Assembly (NCBI GenBank): GCA_017959485.1
Contig: JAGDAM010000248.1
Coordinates: forward strand, 1-9,580
Direction: 5' to 3'
Source: Clostridia bacterium
GTDB taxonomy: Bacteria; Bacillota_A; Clostridia; Oscillospirales; CAG-272
Length of the DNA: 9,580 bases
The notes beneath the pieces are model-generated. The model saw only the letters and a program-made list of their open reading frames with translations. It was not told the origin of the DNA and made no database searches. Below are positions 1 through 6,660 of this stretch, in pieces. How positions within the stretch are numbered: position 1 is the first letter of the stretch; the number at the start of each line of letters is the position of its first letter. Both the position numbers and the translations under genes were made by a program.

Positions 1-1521
1 GACGCGGAGGTTGTCTCCGAAGCCCGGCCAGATGAAGTTGCCTTCGTCGTCGGTCCTGAACCAGTTGACGTGGAAGATCTTGGGCGGATTGGGAATGATC
101 TTGCCCATATCCAGCCAGTGCTGCCAGTAGTCGCCCATATTGTATCCGACGAAAGGTCTCATAGCCATCGGGTCGCGGCGTACGACGCCGATCGCTCCGG
201 CGGCTGCGGCGGTAGTCTCGGAAGCCATTATCGAACCGACGAAGGTGCCGTTCTGCCAGGAGGTGGACTGGTAAACCAGCGGAGCGGTCTTTGCGCGGCG
301 GCCGCCGAAGATGATGGCGCTGACCGGAACTCCGGCGGGGTTGTTGAATTCAGCCGACAGGCAGGGGCAGTTGGTCGCGACGGCGGTGAAGCGGCTGTTG
401 GGATGCGCGCCCGAGGTGTTGATCTTGTCGGCCTTGTCGTATTTTCTGTAATCCCACTTCTCGCCCTTCCAGTTGACGGCGTTCTTCGGAGGATTGTTGT
501 CAAGTCCTTCCCACCATACCGTGTTGTCGTCGAGGTTGTGGCAGACGTTGGTGAAGATCGCGCCCTCTCTCGTGGTGGCGAGAGCGTTCGGGTTGGATTT
601 TTCGTTGGTGCCGGGAGCGACGCCGAAGAAACCGTTCTCGGGGTTCATAGCCCAGAGGCGGCCGTCCTTTCCTATGCGGAGCCAGGCGATGTCGTCGCCG
701 ACAGTCCAGACCTTGTAGCCCTTCCTGCGGTAAATCTCGGGCGGGATGAGCATCGCGAGGTTGGTCTTTCCGCAGGCGGACGGGAAGGCGGCGCAGACGT
801 ATTTGGTCTCGCCGTTCGGGAACTCGACGCCGAGGATGAGCATATGCTCGGCCATCCAGTGTTCCTTCCTTCCGAGGAAGGAGGCGATGCGGAGAGCGAA
901 GCACTTCTTGCCGAGCAGGACGTTTCCGCCGTAGCCCGAGTTGACCGACCAGATGGTGTTGTCCTCGGGGAAGTGCACGATGTATCTGTTGCTCTCATCG
1001 AGCTGAGCTTTCGAGTGAAGTCCCTTGATGAAGTCGGGGCCGTCTCCGATGGCGTCGAGCACGTCGTTTCCGACTCTCGTCATGATGAGCATGTTGAGAA
1101 CGACGTAGATCGAGTCGGTGAGCTCGATTCCGTACTTGGCGAAGTCGGATCCGACGATTCCCATCGAATAGGGAATAACGTACATCGTTCTGCCCTTCAT
1201 CGAACCGGTGAAGAGCTTGGACAGACGGGCGTAGCATTCGCCGGGCTCGATCCAGTTGTTGATGTTGCCTGCGTCTTCTTTCGTCTTGGTGCAGATGAAG
1301 GTCCTGCCTTCGACTCTCGCGACGTCGTTTATCGCGGTCCTGTGAAGATAGCAGCCGGGAAGAAGCTCCTGATTGAGCTTGATCATCTCGCCGGTGGAGC
1401 ACGCTTCTTCGCGCAGAGCGTCGCGCTGGGCGTCGCTGCCGTCGATCCAGACGATCCGGTCGGGCTTTGTCATGGCCGCCATCTCGTCGATCCAGTTTAG
1501 AACGTAACTGTTTTTGGTCAT
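1..1521 (-). CDS. pckG: Phosphoenolpyruvate carboxykinase, GTP-type (partial, C-terminus off window)
   Basis: Cytosolic enzyme that interconverts oxaloacetate plus GTP with phosphoenolpyruvate, CO2 and GDP (EC 4.1.1.32). The frame is open from the ATG at 1521-1519 to base 1, giving 507 codons. Bacterial members run to about 590-620 residues, so roughly 80-110 C-terminal residues are missing. Visible motifs: ARVEGRTF near residue 67 (the mobile R-loop), MYVIPYSMG near 110, the kinase-1/P-loop FPSACGKTN with the active-site Cys at about 250, kinase-2 VGDDIAWL with Asp 276-277, FFGVAPGTN near 300, and FGGRR at 405-409. These are hallmarks of the GTP class; ATP-type enzymes carry a different P-loop context. 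GAAAGG lies 9 nt upstream of the ATG and supports this start. The gene is divergent from the operon beginning at 1685 and has its own promoter. In a fermenter it may run toward oxaloacetate or toward gluconeogenesis; the sequence does not decide. Identification is secure. Confidence 0.96.
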   Translation of the reverse strand, partial: MTKNSYVLNWIDEMAAMTKPDRIVWIDGSDAQRDALREEACSTGEMIKLNQELLPGCYLHRTAINDVARVEGRTFICTKTKEDAGNINNWIEPGECYARLSKLFTGSMKGRTMYVIPYSMGIVGSDFAKYGIELTDSIYVVLNMLIMTRVGNDVLDAIGDGPDFIKGLHSKAQLDESNRYIVHFPEDNTIWSVNSGYGGNVLLGKKCFALRIASFLGRKEHWMAEHMLILGVEFPNGETKYVCAAFPSACGKTNLAMLIPPEIYRRKGYKVWTVGDDIAWLRIGKDGRLWAMNPENGFFGVAPGTNEKSNPNALATTREGAIFTNVCHNLDDNTVWWEGLDNNPPKNAVNWKGEKWDYRKYDKADKINTSGAHPNSRFTAVATNCPCLSAEFNNPAGVPVSAIIFGGRRAKTAPLVYQSTSWQNGTFVGSIMASETTAAAAGAIGVVRRDPMAMRPFVGYNMGDYWQHWLDMGKIIPNPPKIFHVNWFRTDDEGNFIWPGFGDNLRV

Positions 1522-1559
1522 TTTGAGATACCTTTCAATCCAATTTATTTTCAGCGTAT

Positions 1560-1588
1560 ATTATACATCATTCTATGATAAAGTTCAA
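1560..1588 (-). promoter_or_regulatory. Sigma-70/sigma-A-type promoter for the PEPCK gene
   Basis: Read on the minus strand, TTGAAC (1588-1583, 4 of 6 matches to TTGACA) is followed after exactly 17 nt by a perfect TATAAT (1565-1560). The predicted transcription start is near 1553, leaving a leader of about 30 nt that contains the GAAAGG ribosome binding site at 1536-1531. The leader is too short for a riboswitch. Assignment rests on spacing and hexamer match only. Confidence 0.8.
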
Positions 1589-1618
1589 GGGGGAAAAGTG
1601 ATAACCGACAGATTATTC

Positions 1619-1647
1619 TTGCAAAGGGTTTTCTGTTGTGATATAAT
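1619..1647 (+). promoter_or_regulatory. Extended -10 promoter for the five-gene operon
   Basis: TTGCAA (1619-1624, 4 of 6 matches to TTGACA), a 17-nt spacer, then TATAAT (1642-1647). The -10 is preceded by TGA, giving an extended TGnTATAAT. A start near 1654 would give a leader of about 30 nt before the ATG at 1685. The -35 box lies 30 nt from the divergent -35 box of the PEPCK promoter, so a single bound regulator between them could affect both. I see no clear palindromic operator in that gap. Confidence 0.82.
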
Positions 1648-1684
1648 ACAGTCGGATTATTGCAGCGATAAGGGAGAACCGACA

Positions 1685-2137
1685 ATGAGAAGATTCAGGG
1701 CTGATCTGCAGGCCGATCCGGATAAGGCGAAGGCCGAACTTCTACGCCGGTTTTCGGAAAAAGCAAAAGGCCGGAAGATTGTGCTTTTCATCGGAAACGC
1801 CCTTTTCATCTACTGGTTTCCTCCGGTTGTCCTGCGCCGGTACGAATCGAAGGGCGGGGGCTGGAGACCGTTTTTCGAAAGCTGGTCTTTTATCGGGCGC
1901 GTTTCCGGTAAAGACGGACTGCCTCGCGTTTCCGGGATCTCTTTCTACTCGGTTCTTTTCCGCGTTTGGTTTTTGACCGTTTGCTTTTTCGGATCCCTTG
2001 ACGGGGTCCCGTTCGACGCCGTCACGACGGCTGCAATCAATTTCGGAGCTCTTGTGATAATGACGATACTTGCCGTATGCGAAAGAGAAGACGAAGAAGC
2101 GCTGAACAGGTCGGCTGTGGCGATTATTGAAGGATAA
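1685..2137 (+). CDS. Unrecognised small membrane protein, three predicted TM segments
   Basis: A 150-residue protein that I cannot place in a family. The start at 1685 is preferred because AGGGAG (1671-1676) sits 8 nt upstream. The longer reading from 1514 would run through the promoter and overlap the PEPCK start. Residues 1-30 are charged and probably helical (many Lys, Arg, Glu, Asp), suggesting a cytoplasmic N-terminus. Hydrophobic segments follow at about 31-50 (with a WFPP turn), 85-104 and 111-132, then a short acidic tail (EREDEE, 133-138). The loop between TM1 and TM2 is Gly/Arg/Trp-rich. No catalytic motif, signal peptidase site or lipobox is visible. It leads the operon, 22 nt before the FtsX-type permease, so an accessory, regulatory or small-subunit role with that transporter is plausible but purely inferred from position. 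Confidence 0.8.
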   Translation: MRRFRADLQADPDKAKAELLRRFSEKAKGRKIVLFIGNALFIYWFPPVVLRRYESKGGGWRPFFESWSFIGRVSGKDGLPRVSGISFYSVLFRVWFLTVCFFGSLDGVPFDAVTTAAINFGALVIMTILAVCEREDEEALNRSAVAIIEG

Positions 2138-2147
2138 GCTGACTGAA

Positions 2148-2152
2148 AGGAG
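2148..2152 (+). promoter_or_regulatory. Ribosome binding site deciding the permease start
   Basis: AGGAG, within a longer AAAGGAGA run, lies 7 nt before a GTG at 2160. An in-frame TTG at 2127 would lengthen the permease by 11 residues and overlap the preceding gene, but it would place this strong site inside the coding region. The GTG start is therefore preferred. Confidence 0.8.
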
Positions 2153-2159
2153 AACGCTC

Positions 2160-4484
2160 GTGGCTTTCGGAAAATCGTATTACAACGAAGACCATAAGCT
2201 CGTAAGGTACGGGATAAAATCCTTTTTCCGGGATTTGTTCCGCTTTTTGGCTTGCTTTTTCTCCTTTTCGAATATTAAGCACGCCTTCCGCGAGGTGATA
2301 TCCGACGCCCGCGGATACGCCGCCTTTTTCGCGGCGCTGACGGTCGCGCAGTCCTTCTTCTGGATGATAAAGACCGAGCAGACCGGCTACGAGGCCGCGG
2401 CGATCGAAGCGGCTGACAGCTGCGAATACAATCTCGTTATCGAGGGCTACACGGACGAAGAGTGGACGAGAATTTTTAATTCAGCGATAAGGATTGCAAA
2501 TACAAAGACCGAGGCCGAACGGGGATACGCGAGTGTATCACCGAAGGATTATTACGGTACCTCGGGAGACGGGCGCGTCAGGGTTTTCGTCCGGCTTACC
2601 GACGATTCGGAGGCCTCCTGCCTGAGATTTCTCAAAAGATACGGGCTTGGAGGGACCGCGGTCGACAGGTCCTTTGTCGGCGAGGAGGTCTCTTATTCAT
2701 ACGGCGAACGCACGTCGGTGCATATCCGGCTCGAACAGAGAAGAAAGACGTCGAATTTCGTCTGCTTTCTCGCGATCTTCGTCGCGGCATTCGTGATAAC
2801 GCTCATCTTCCGGATCAGGTCGGATCAGTTTAGATTCAGATACGGTATCTATATGGCCTTCGGCGCCGATTTTTCAAAGCTTCTGGAAACCGTCGGCTGG
2901 GAGGTGCTGGCCGTGGCGGCGCTGACCTATATTCCGGCGATGGCGCTCGGAATCGGGCTGTGCGCCGCGCTCGGAGGGAAGATTGTCTTCTCCGGGATAA
3001 TTGGGTCGCTGCTTCCGGCGGCCGGGTGGATAATCCTCGCGGTAATCATGGGAGTGTTTCCGTCGGCCCGTCGAATAGCCCGCGCGACTCCCGTCTCGCT
3101 GATAGCAGCAGCCGACAACTCGAACTACGTGACCTCGCCCCGGAAGTCGTTCAGGATATTCGGAAAGAAGTTCCCGCTTGAATACGAGCTGTTCGGTATA
3201 TGGCGGTTCCGTAAATACTATATCGGCGTTCTCGCGGCGGCCTCCTGTTTTTCGGTACTCTTTTACACCGGCGGGTTCGTCGCCGGGCTGGCCGCGGAAC
3301 GTGCCCGGGCCGACCTGCCTCAGTTTAAGGTTGAGTCTCCCGACCGCGGCATAGATTACGACGTGCTTGAGGAAATTTCGGAAATGGACGGCGTCGGAGC
3401 CGTCGTCTGGTCGGATTCCGTGTCCGCGACCCTGATTTCCGCGTACGTCGGGATGACTCCCGAGGCCTCGGGCGCGATTTACGGAAGGACGGTCGCCGAC
3501 GGCGACCTCGTCTGCGACAACCTCGTGCGCTTCGCATCCTATTCCGCGCTGCTCGAGAAGAACGCGAGAGAATTCGGCCTCTGGACTGTTGACGGCGACG
3601 TCTCGACGATAACCGCCGACGGAAACGACGTAGCGGTCACAGTTTCGGTTAACGGAAAGAAAGCTTTGAATATCAAGCCCGGGGATACGCTTACTCTGGC
3701 TCTCGCCGTCAGGTTCGAAGGGGGGATAAACTTCGCTTCTCTCGATCACCGCACCGTCCTGACCGATCTGCTCGAGCGCGGAGTCTTTGAGTATTACGAC
3801 GTGCGGGTGGCGGCGGTTATCGACAACGGCGACGCCGACGAAAAGTTTACCGTATATCTGCCCGACGGGCTGTTTGCCGGGATAACCGGGCGGGAGCCGC
3901 TTGTTACCGAAGCCGACGTTTATCTCGAACGCGACGCCGGAGTCGCCGACGCCGAGCGGCTGCGCAACAGGATTTCCGACCTTGTCAGCCATTACTGGGG
4001 TACCGGTGTGACCGACACCGGACGGGCGGGGGAGAAGCAGTCTGATTCCGTGTCCCCGGCTCCCGCTCTGATGCGTTCGGCTGCCCTGGCGCTGCTTCTG
4101 CTTTCGGTGCCCGTCTGGGTCTTCTCGCAGATCACCTTCTTCAGAAAGAGAAAACTCGAGTTTTATATGCTCCGATCGCTCGGGGGAAGGCCGTCTGCGC
4201 TGCGCTCGCTCTGCCTGACGTCGGGCTGGATGACTGCGCTGCCCGCGGGACTGATCCCCGGAGCCGCCGGAATGGCGCTGAGCGCCGCGCTGTTCGAGCT
4301 GATTAACGTTAAACTTCCCTCGTACGGATTCGGAGAGGGAATCAGATATACCTACGATCCGGGATTCCTTATGGTCGCGGTCGGAATCCTCATTCCCGCG
4401 GCCGCCGCATTCTTCTCAAGCGCGGCGGCGGGACTCGCGGCCGGTCGGACCTCCCCGGCAGGCGGAAAGACAAGGAGCAAATGA
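2160..4484 (+). CDS. FtsX/MacB-type ABC transporter permease, tandem 8-TM form
   Basis: A 774-residue membrane subunit working with the ATPase encoded next. Predicted topology: a basic N-terminal region of about 50 residues; TM1 (51-70); an extracytoplasmic domain of about 128 residues; TM2-4 (about 199-218, 247-270, 278-300); a cytoplasmic linker; TM5 (353-376); a larger outside domain (about 377-637); and TM6-8 (about 638-661, 683-713, 736-760). This is a duplicated FtsX fold. The characteristic motif after TM2 (RYGIYMAFGADFSKLL) recurs after TM6 in the form FYMLRSLGGRPSALRSL, and the P-ARRIAR-TP-SLI motif follows TM4. Family members move peptides or lipids or release lipoproteins by mechanotransmission rather than importing sugars. 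Transported substrate unknown. The start is GTG at 2160. The stop overlaps the ATPase start (ATGA), so the two are probably translationally coupled. Confidence 0.9.
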   Translation: MAFGKSYYNEDHKLVRYGIKSFFRDLFRFLACFFSFSNIKHAFREVISDARGYAAFFAALTVAQSFFWMIKTEQTGYEAAAIEAADSCEYNLVIEGYTDEEWTRIFNSAIRIANTKTEAERGYASVSPKDYYGTSGDGRVRVFVRLTDDSEASCLRFLKRYGLGGTAVDRSFVGEEVSYSYGERTSVHIRLEQRRKTSNFVCFLAIFVAAFVITLIFRIRSDQFRFRYGIYMAFGADFSKLLETVGWEVLAVAALTYIPAMALGIGLCAALGGKIVFSGIIGSLLPAAGWIILAVIMGVFPSARRIARATPVSLIAAADNSNYVTSPRKSFRIFGKKFPLEYELFGIWRFRKYYIGVLAAASCFSVLFYTGGFVAGLAAERARADLPQFKVESPDRGIDYDVLEEISEMDGVGAVVWSDSVSATLISAYVGMTPEASGAIYGRTVADGDLVCDNLVRFASYSALLEKNAREFGLWTVDGDVSTITADGNDVAVTVSVNGKKALNIKPGDTLTLALAVRFEGGINFASLDHRTVLTDLLERGVFEYYDVRVAAVIDNGDADEKFTVYLPDGLFAGITGREPLVTEADVYLERDAGVADAERLRNRISDLVSHYWGTGVTDTGRAGEKQSDSVSPAPALMRSAALALLLLSVPVWVFSQITFFRKRKLEFYMLRSLGGRPSALRSLCLTSGWMTALPAGLIPGAAGMALSAALFELINVKLPSYGFGEGIRYTYDPGFLMVAVGILIPAAAAFFSSAAAGLAAGRTSPAGGKTRSK
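4472..4477 (+). promoter_or_regulatory. Ribosome binding site for the ABC ATPase, inside the permease end
   Basis: AAGGAG lies within the last codons of the permease gene. Candidate in-frame ATG codons are at 4481 (3 nt away), 4484 (6 nt away) and 4490 (12 nt away). Spacing favours 4484 slightly, but 4481 gives the classic ATGA overlap. The choice changes the protein by one residue only (three for 4490). Confidence 0.65.
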
Positions 4485-5227
4485 TGACGATGGAAGGAAG
4501 AGTTATCCTCAAAACCGTCGATCTTATTAAGCAGTACAGGCAGTACGACACCGTCGTCACCGCCGTTGACAGGGCGAATCTCGAGATCTGCGATGGAGAA
4601 TTCGTGGCGATAATCGGCAGATCCGGCTCGGGAAAGAGCACCCTTCTTTCGCTTATGGGCGGACTCGACCGGCCGAATTCGGGCAAAGTATTCGTCAGAG
4701 GCACCGAAATCACCGCTCTTGACGCGGACGAACTCGCCGTTTTCAGAGGGAATTATCTCGGAACGGTATTTCAGAATCACAATCTCATACCGCAGTTTAC
4801 GGCGCTTGAAAATATACTTATTCCGACGCTTATGTGCCGCAAAGAGGAATACTCGTACGAGGAGCACCTGAAGAAGCTTGTGTCGACCCTGAGGATCGCT
4901 GACCGGCTGCACCATCTGCCGAGCGAGCTTTCGGGAGGCCAGCAGCAGCGGGTCGCGATAGCGAGGGCTCTGATCAACCGTCCGCAGGTGGTCTTCGCCG
5001 ACGAACCCACCGGCAACCTTGACGCCGAGAACGCGCGCGAGGTGCTTGAACTGCTTCTTCGTACGAAAGAGGCGTTCAACCAGACGCTCGTTATAGTCAC
5101 GCACGATATGTCTATTGCGGAACGCGCCGACAGAATCCTCGTCATGGAGGAGGGAAGGGTCTCTCCTTACAGGGAGAAAAGAAAAGCTAAACCCGATTCT
5201 GAAGGAAAGACTGAGGTCTCCGAATGA
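4481..5227 (+). CDS. ABC transporter ATPase, MacB/LolD-like
   Basis: A 248-residue nucleotide-binding subunit, complete, expected at the inner face of the membrane as a dimer on the preceding permease. All ATPase motifs are present: Walker A GRSGSGKS at 46-53, Q-loop Gln98 (VFQNHNLIPQFTALENI), signature LSGGQQQR at 150-157, Walker B VVFADE at 170-175 with catalytic Glu175, D-loop GNLD (178-181), and switch His208 (VTHD). The FADEPTGNLD and NLIPQFTALEN signatures are typical of the MacB/LolD/FtsE-like group that partners FtsX-fold permeases, not of sugar-import ATPases, which are longer and carry a C-terminal regulatory domain. The C-terminal tail of about 20 residues is charged and Lys-rich. 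The gene overlaps both neighbours by 4 nt (ATGA), as in a translationally coupled operon. Confidence 0.96.
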   Translation: MMTMEGRVILKTVDLIKQYRQYDTVVTAVDRANLEICDGEFVAIIGRSGSGKSTLLSLMGGLDRPNSGKVFVRGTEITALDADELAVFRGNYLGTVFQNHNLIPQFTALENILIPTLMCRKEEYSYEEHLKKLVSTLRIADRLHHLPSELSGGQQQRVAIARALINRPQVVFADEPTGNLDAENAREVLELLLRTKEAFNQTLVIVTHDMSIAERADRILVMEEGRVSPYREKRKAKPDSEGKTEVSE

Positions 5228-6648
5228 ACGCTGACAAAAGATTTCTCGGAATAGATATCGGAACTACGTCTGTCAAGGCGGCGGTGTTCGACGGGGAGGG
5301 GAAGCGTCTCGCGCTTTTCTCCGAGGATTACACGCTCGACACGTCGGAAGGCGGAAAGGTCATCGAATTCGACGCCGAGCGTTACGTCTCGATAGTTAAA
5401 AAAGCGATAGAGAAGCTGACCGCCGAATGCGGCCGTATCGACGCGCTGTCGGTCGACACGCAGGGCGAGACGATGATACTCTCCGACGCTGCGGGAAAAC
5501 CGCTGTGTCCCGCCGTCGTCTGGCTCGACAACCGGGCCGGCGAGGAAGCGGATATCATAAAGGAGCGCTTCGGGAACGAAAGAGTTTACGAAGTTACGGG
5601 ACAGCCCGAAATAACCGCCGGCTGGCCGGCATCCAAGCTGCTCTGGTTCGGGCGGCGCCGCCCCGAAATCATGGGGGCCGTTCGGAAGATCTTCCTGCTC
5701 GAGGACTGGATACTCTACCGGCTGACCGGGAACTTCGTTACCGAGCCCTGCATCCAGTCGTCATCCGTCTATTTCGACATAGTATCGTACGACTGGTGGG
5801 ACGAGATGCTCTCCTTCATCGGAATCGACCGCTCCGTGCTCCCGAAAATCGTGAAGACGGGCGAGTGCGTCGGCGAGTACGAAGGCATCAAGGTGATCGC
5901 CGGAACGCTCGACCAGATCGCCGGTACGCTCGGATGCGGATGCGTCGACGGCTCGGTCATAAGCGAAATGACCGGCACGATCATGGCTATCTGCGCCGCC
6001 GCCGACACGATTCCGCCTTACGATCCCTCAAGCATCATCCCCTGCCACATCCACGCGCTGCCCGGCAAATACTGCCGCATACTCTGGTCGGGAACCGCCG
6101 GTATGGCGCTAAAATGGTTCAGATCCAATTTCTGCGAGCAGTATTCCTTCAGGGAACTCGACGGGCTCGCGAAGGAAGTCCCTCCAGGATGCGAGGGGAT
6201 GACGCTTCTTCCGTATTTCACCGGCTCCACGATGCCGAAATACAATCCCGACGCGACGGCCGTCTTCGCCGGCGTAACCCTGTCGCACACCCGCGCCCAT
6301 TTCGCGCGCGCGGTGCTCGAGTCGATCGCCTTTATACTCCGCCAGGACCTCGAGTATATCGGTACCGACGGAATACGCGAGATCAGGATAACCGGCGGCG
6401 GCGCCTCAAGCCCGCTCTGGGCTCAGATCAAGGCGGACGTGACCGGCAAGCGTCTCCGCGTGCCGCGCGAAAGCGAGACCGCCTGCCTCGGAACCGCGAT
6501 AATAGCCGCGGCGGGAGAGGGAAGTTTCCCGTCGATAGAAGCGGCCTCCGCGGCTCTCGTCGGATGCGAGCGGGAATATCTCCCGTCGGGCGCGGATTAC
6601 CGCGAAGCTTACGCAAGATTTGAAAAATATGACAATATACTGAACTGA
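5224..6648 (+). CDS. FGGY-family carbohydrate kinase (xylulokinase-like)
   Basis: A 474-residue cytosolic sugar kinase that transfers the gamma-phosphate of ATP to a ketose or polyol; length is normal for xylulokinase or fuculokinase relatives. Visible motifs: the N-terminal phosphate-1 loop DIGTTSVK (11-18); WLDNR at 100-104, where FGGY members contact sugar; AGTLDQIAG with the expected catalytic base Asp230; and the C-terminal nucleotide-binding GGGASSPLW (391-399), followed by the family's ETACLGTAI segment near 418-426. The start overlaps the ATPase stop (ATGA), with GAGG 7 nt upstream at 5213-5216. The isomerase follows 12 nt later, so the pair suggests isomerisation then phosphorylation of an aldose. 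Which sugar (xylulose, fuculose, rhamnulose, ribulose or another) cannot be read from the sequence, so no gene symbol is given. Confidence 0.93.
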   Translation: MNADKRFLGIDIGTTSVKAAVFDGEGKRLALFSEDYTLDTSEGGKVIEFDAERYVSIVKKAIEKLTAECGRIDALSVDTQGETMILSDAAGKPLCPAVVWLDNRAGEEADIIKERFGNERVYEVTGQPEITAGWPASKLLWFGRRRPEIMGAVRKIFLLEDWILYRLTGNFVTEPCIQSSSVYFDIVSYDWWDEMLSFIGIDRSVLPKIVKTGECVGEYEGIKVIAGTLDQIAGTLGCGCVDGSVISEMTGTIMAICAAADTIPPYDPSSIIPCHIHALPGKYCRILWSGTAGMALKWFRSNFCEQYSFRELDGLAKEVPPGCEGMTLLPYFTGSTMPKYNPDATAVFAGVTLSHTRAHFARAVLESIAFILRQDLEYIGTDGIREIRITGGGASSPLWAQIKADVTGKRLRVPRESETACLGTAIIAAAGEGSFPSIEAASAALVGCEREYLPSGADYREAYARFEKYDNILN

Positions 6649-6660
6649 GAGGAACAAACA

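Noticed and set aside
70..1500. A 476-codon open frame on the plus strand opposite PEPCK
   Set aside because: It lies entirely antisense to a gene with every PEPCK motif, its translation is Val/Gly/Asp-rich with no recognisable domain, and it has no fitting ribosome binding site. GC-rich codon bias commonly opens such frames.
1514..1684. N-terminal extension of the small membrane protein from an ATG at 1514
   Set aside because: It would overlap the PEPCK start and read through both promoters. The ATG at 1685 has a well-spaced AGGGAG.
2127..2159. TTG start for the permease, 11 codons upstream of the chosen GTG
   Set aside because: The strong AAAGGAGA site lies downstream of the TTG and exactly 7 nt before the GTG at 2160.
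2874..3992. A 372-codon minus-strand frame inside the permease gene
   Set aside because: Antisense to a well-supported membrane protein; low-complexity translation with no domain or start signal.
5427..6623. A 398-codon plus-strand frame overlapping the kinase in another phase
   Set aside because: Arg-rich translation typical of a shifted GC-rich frame. The kinase frame holds all the FGGY motifs.
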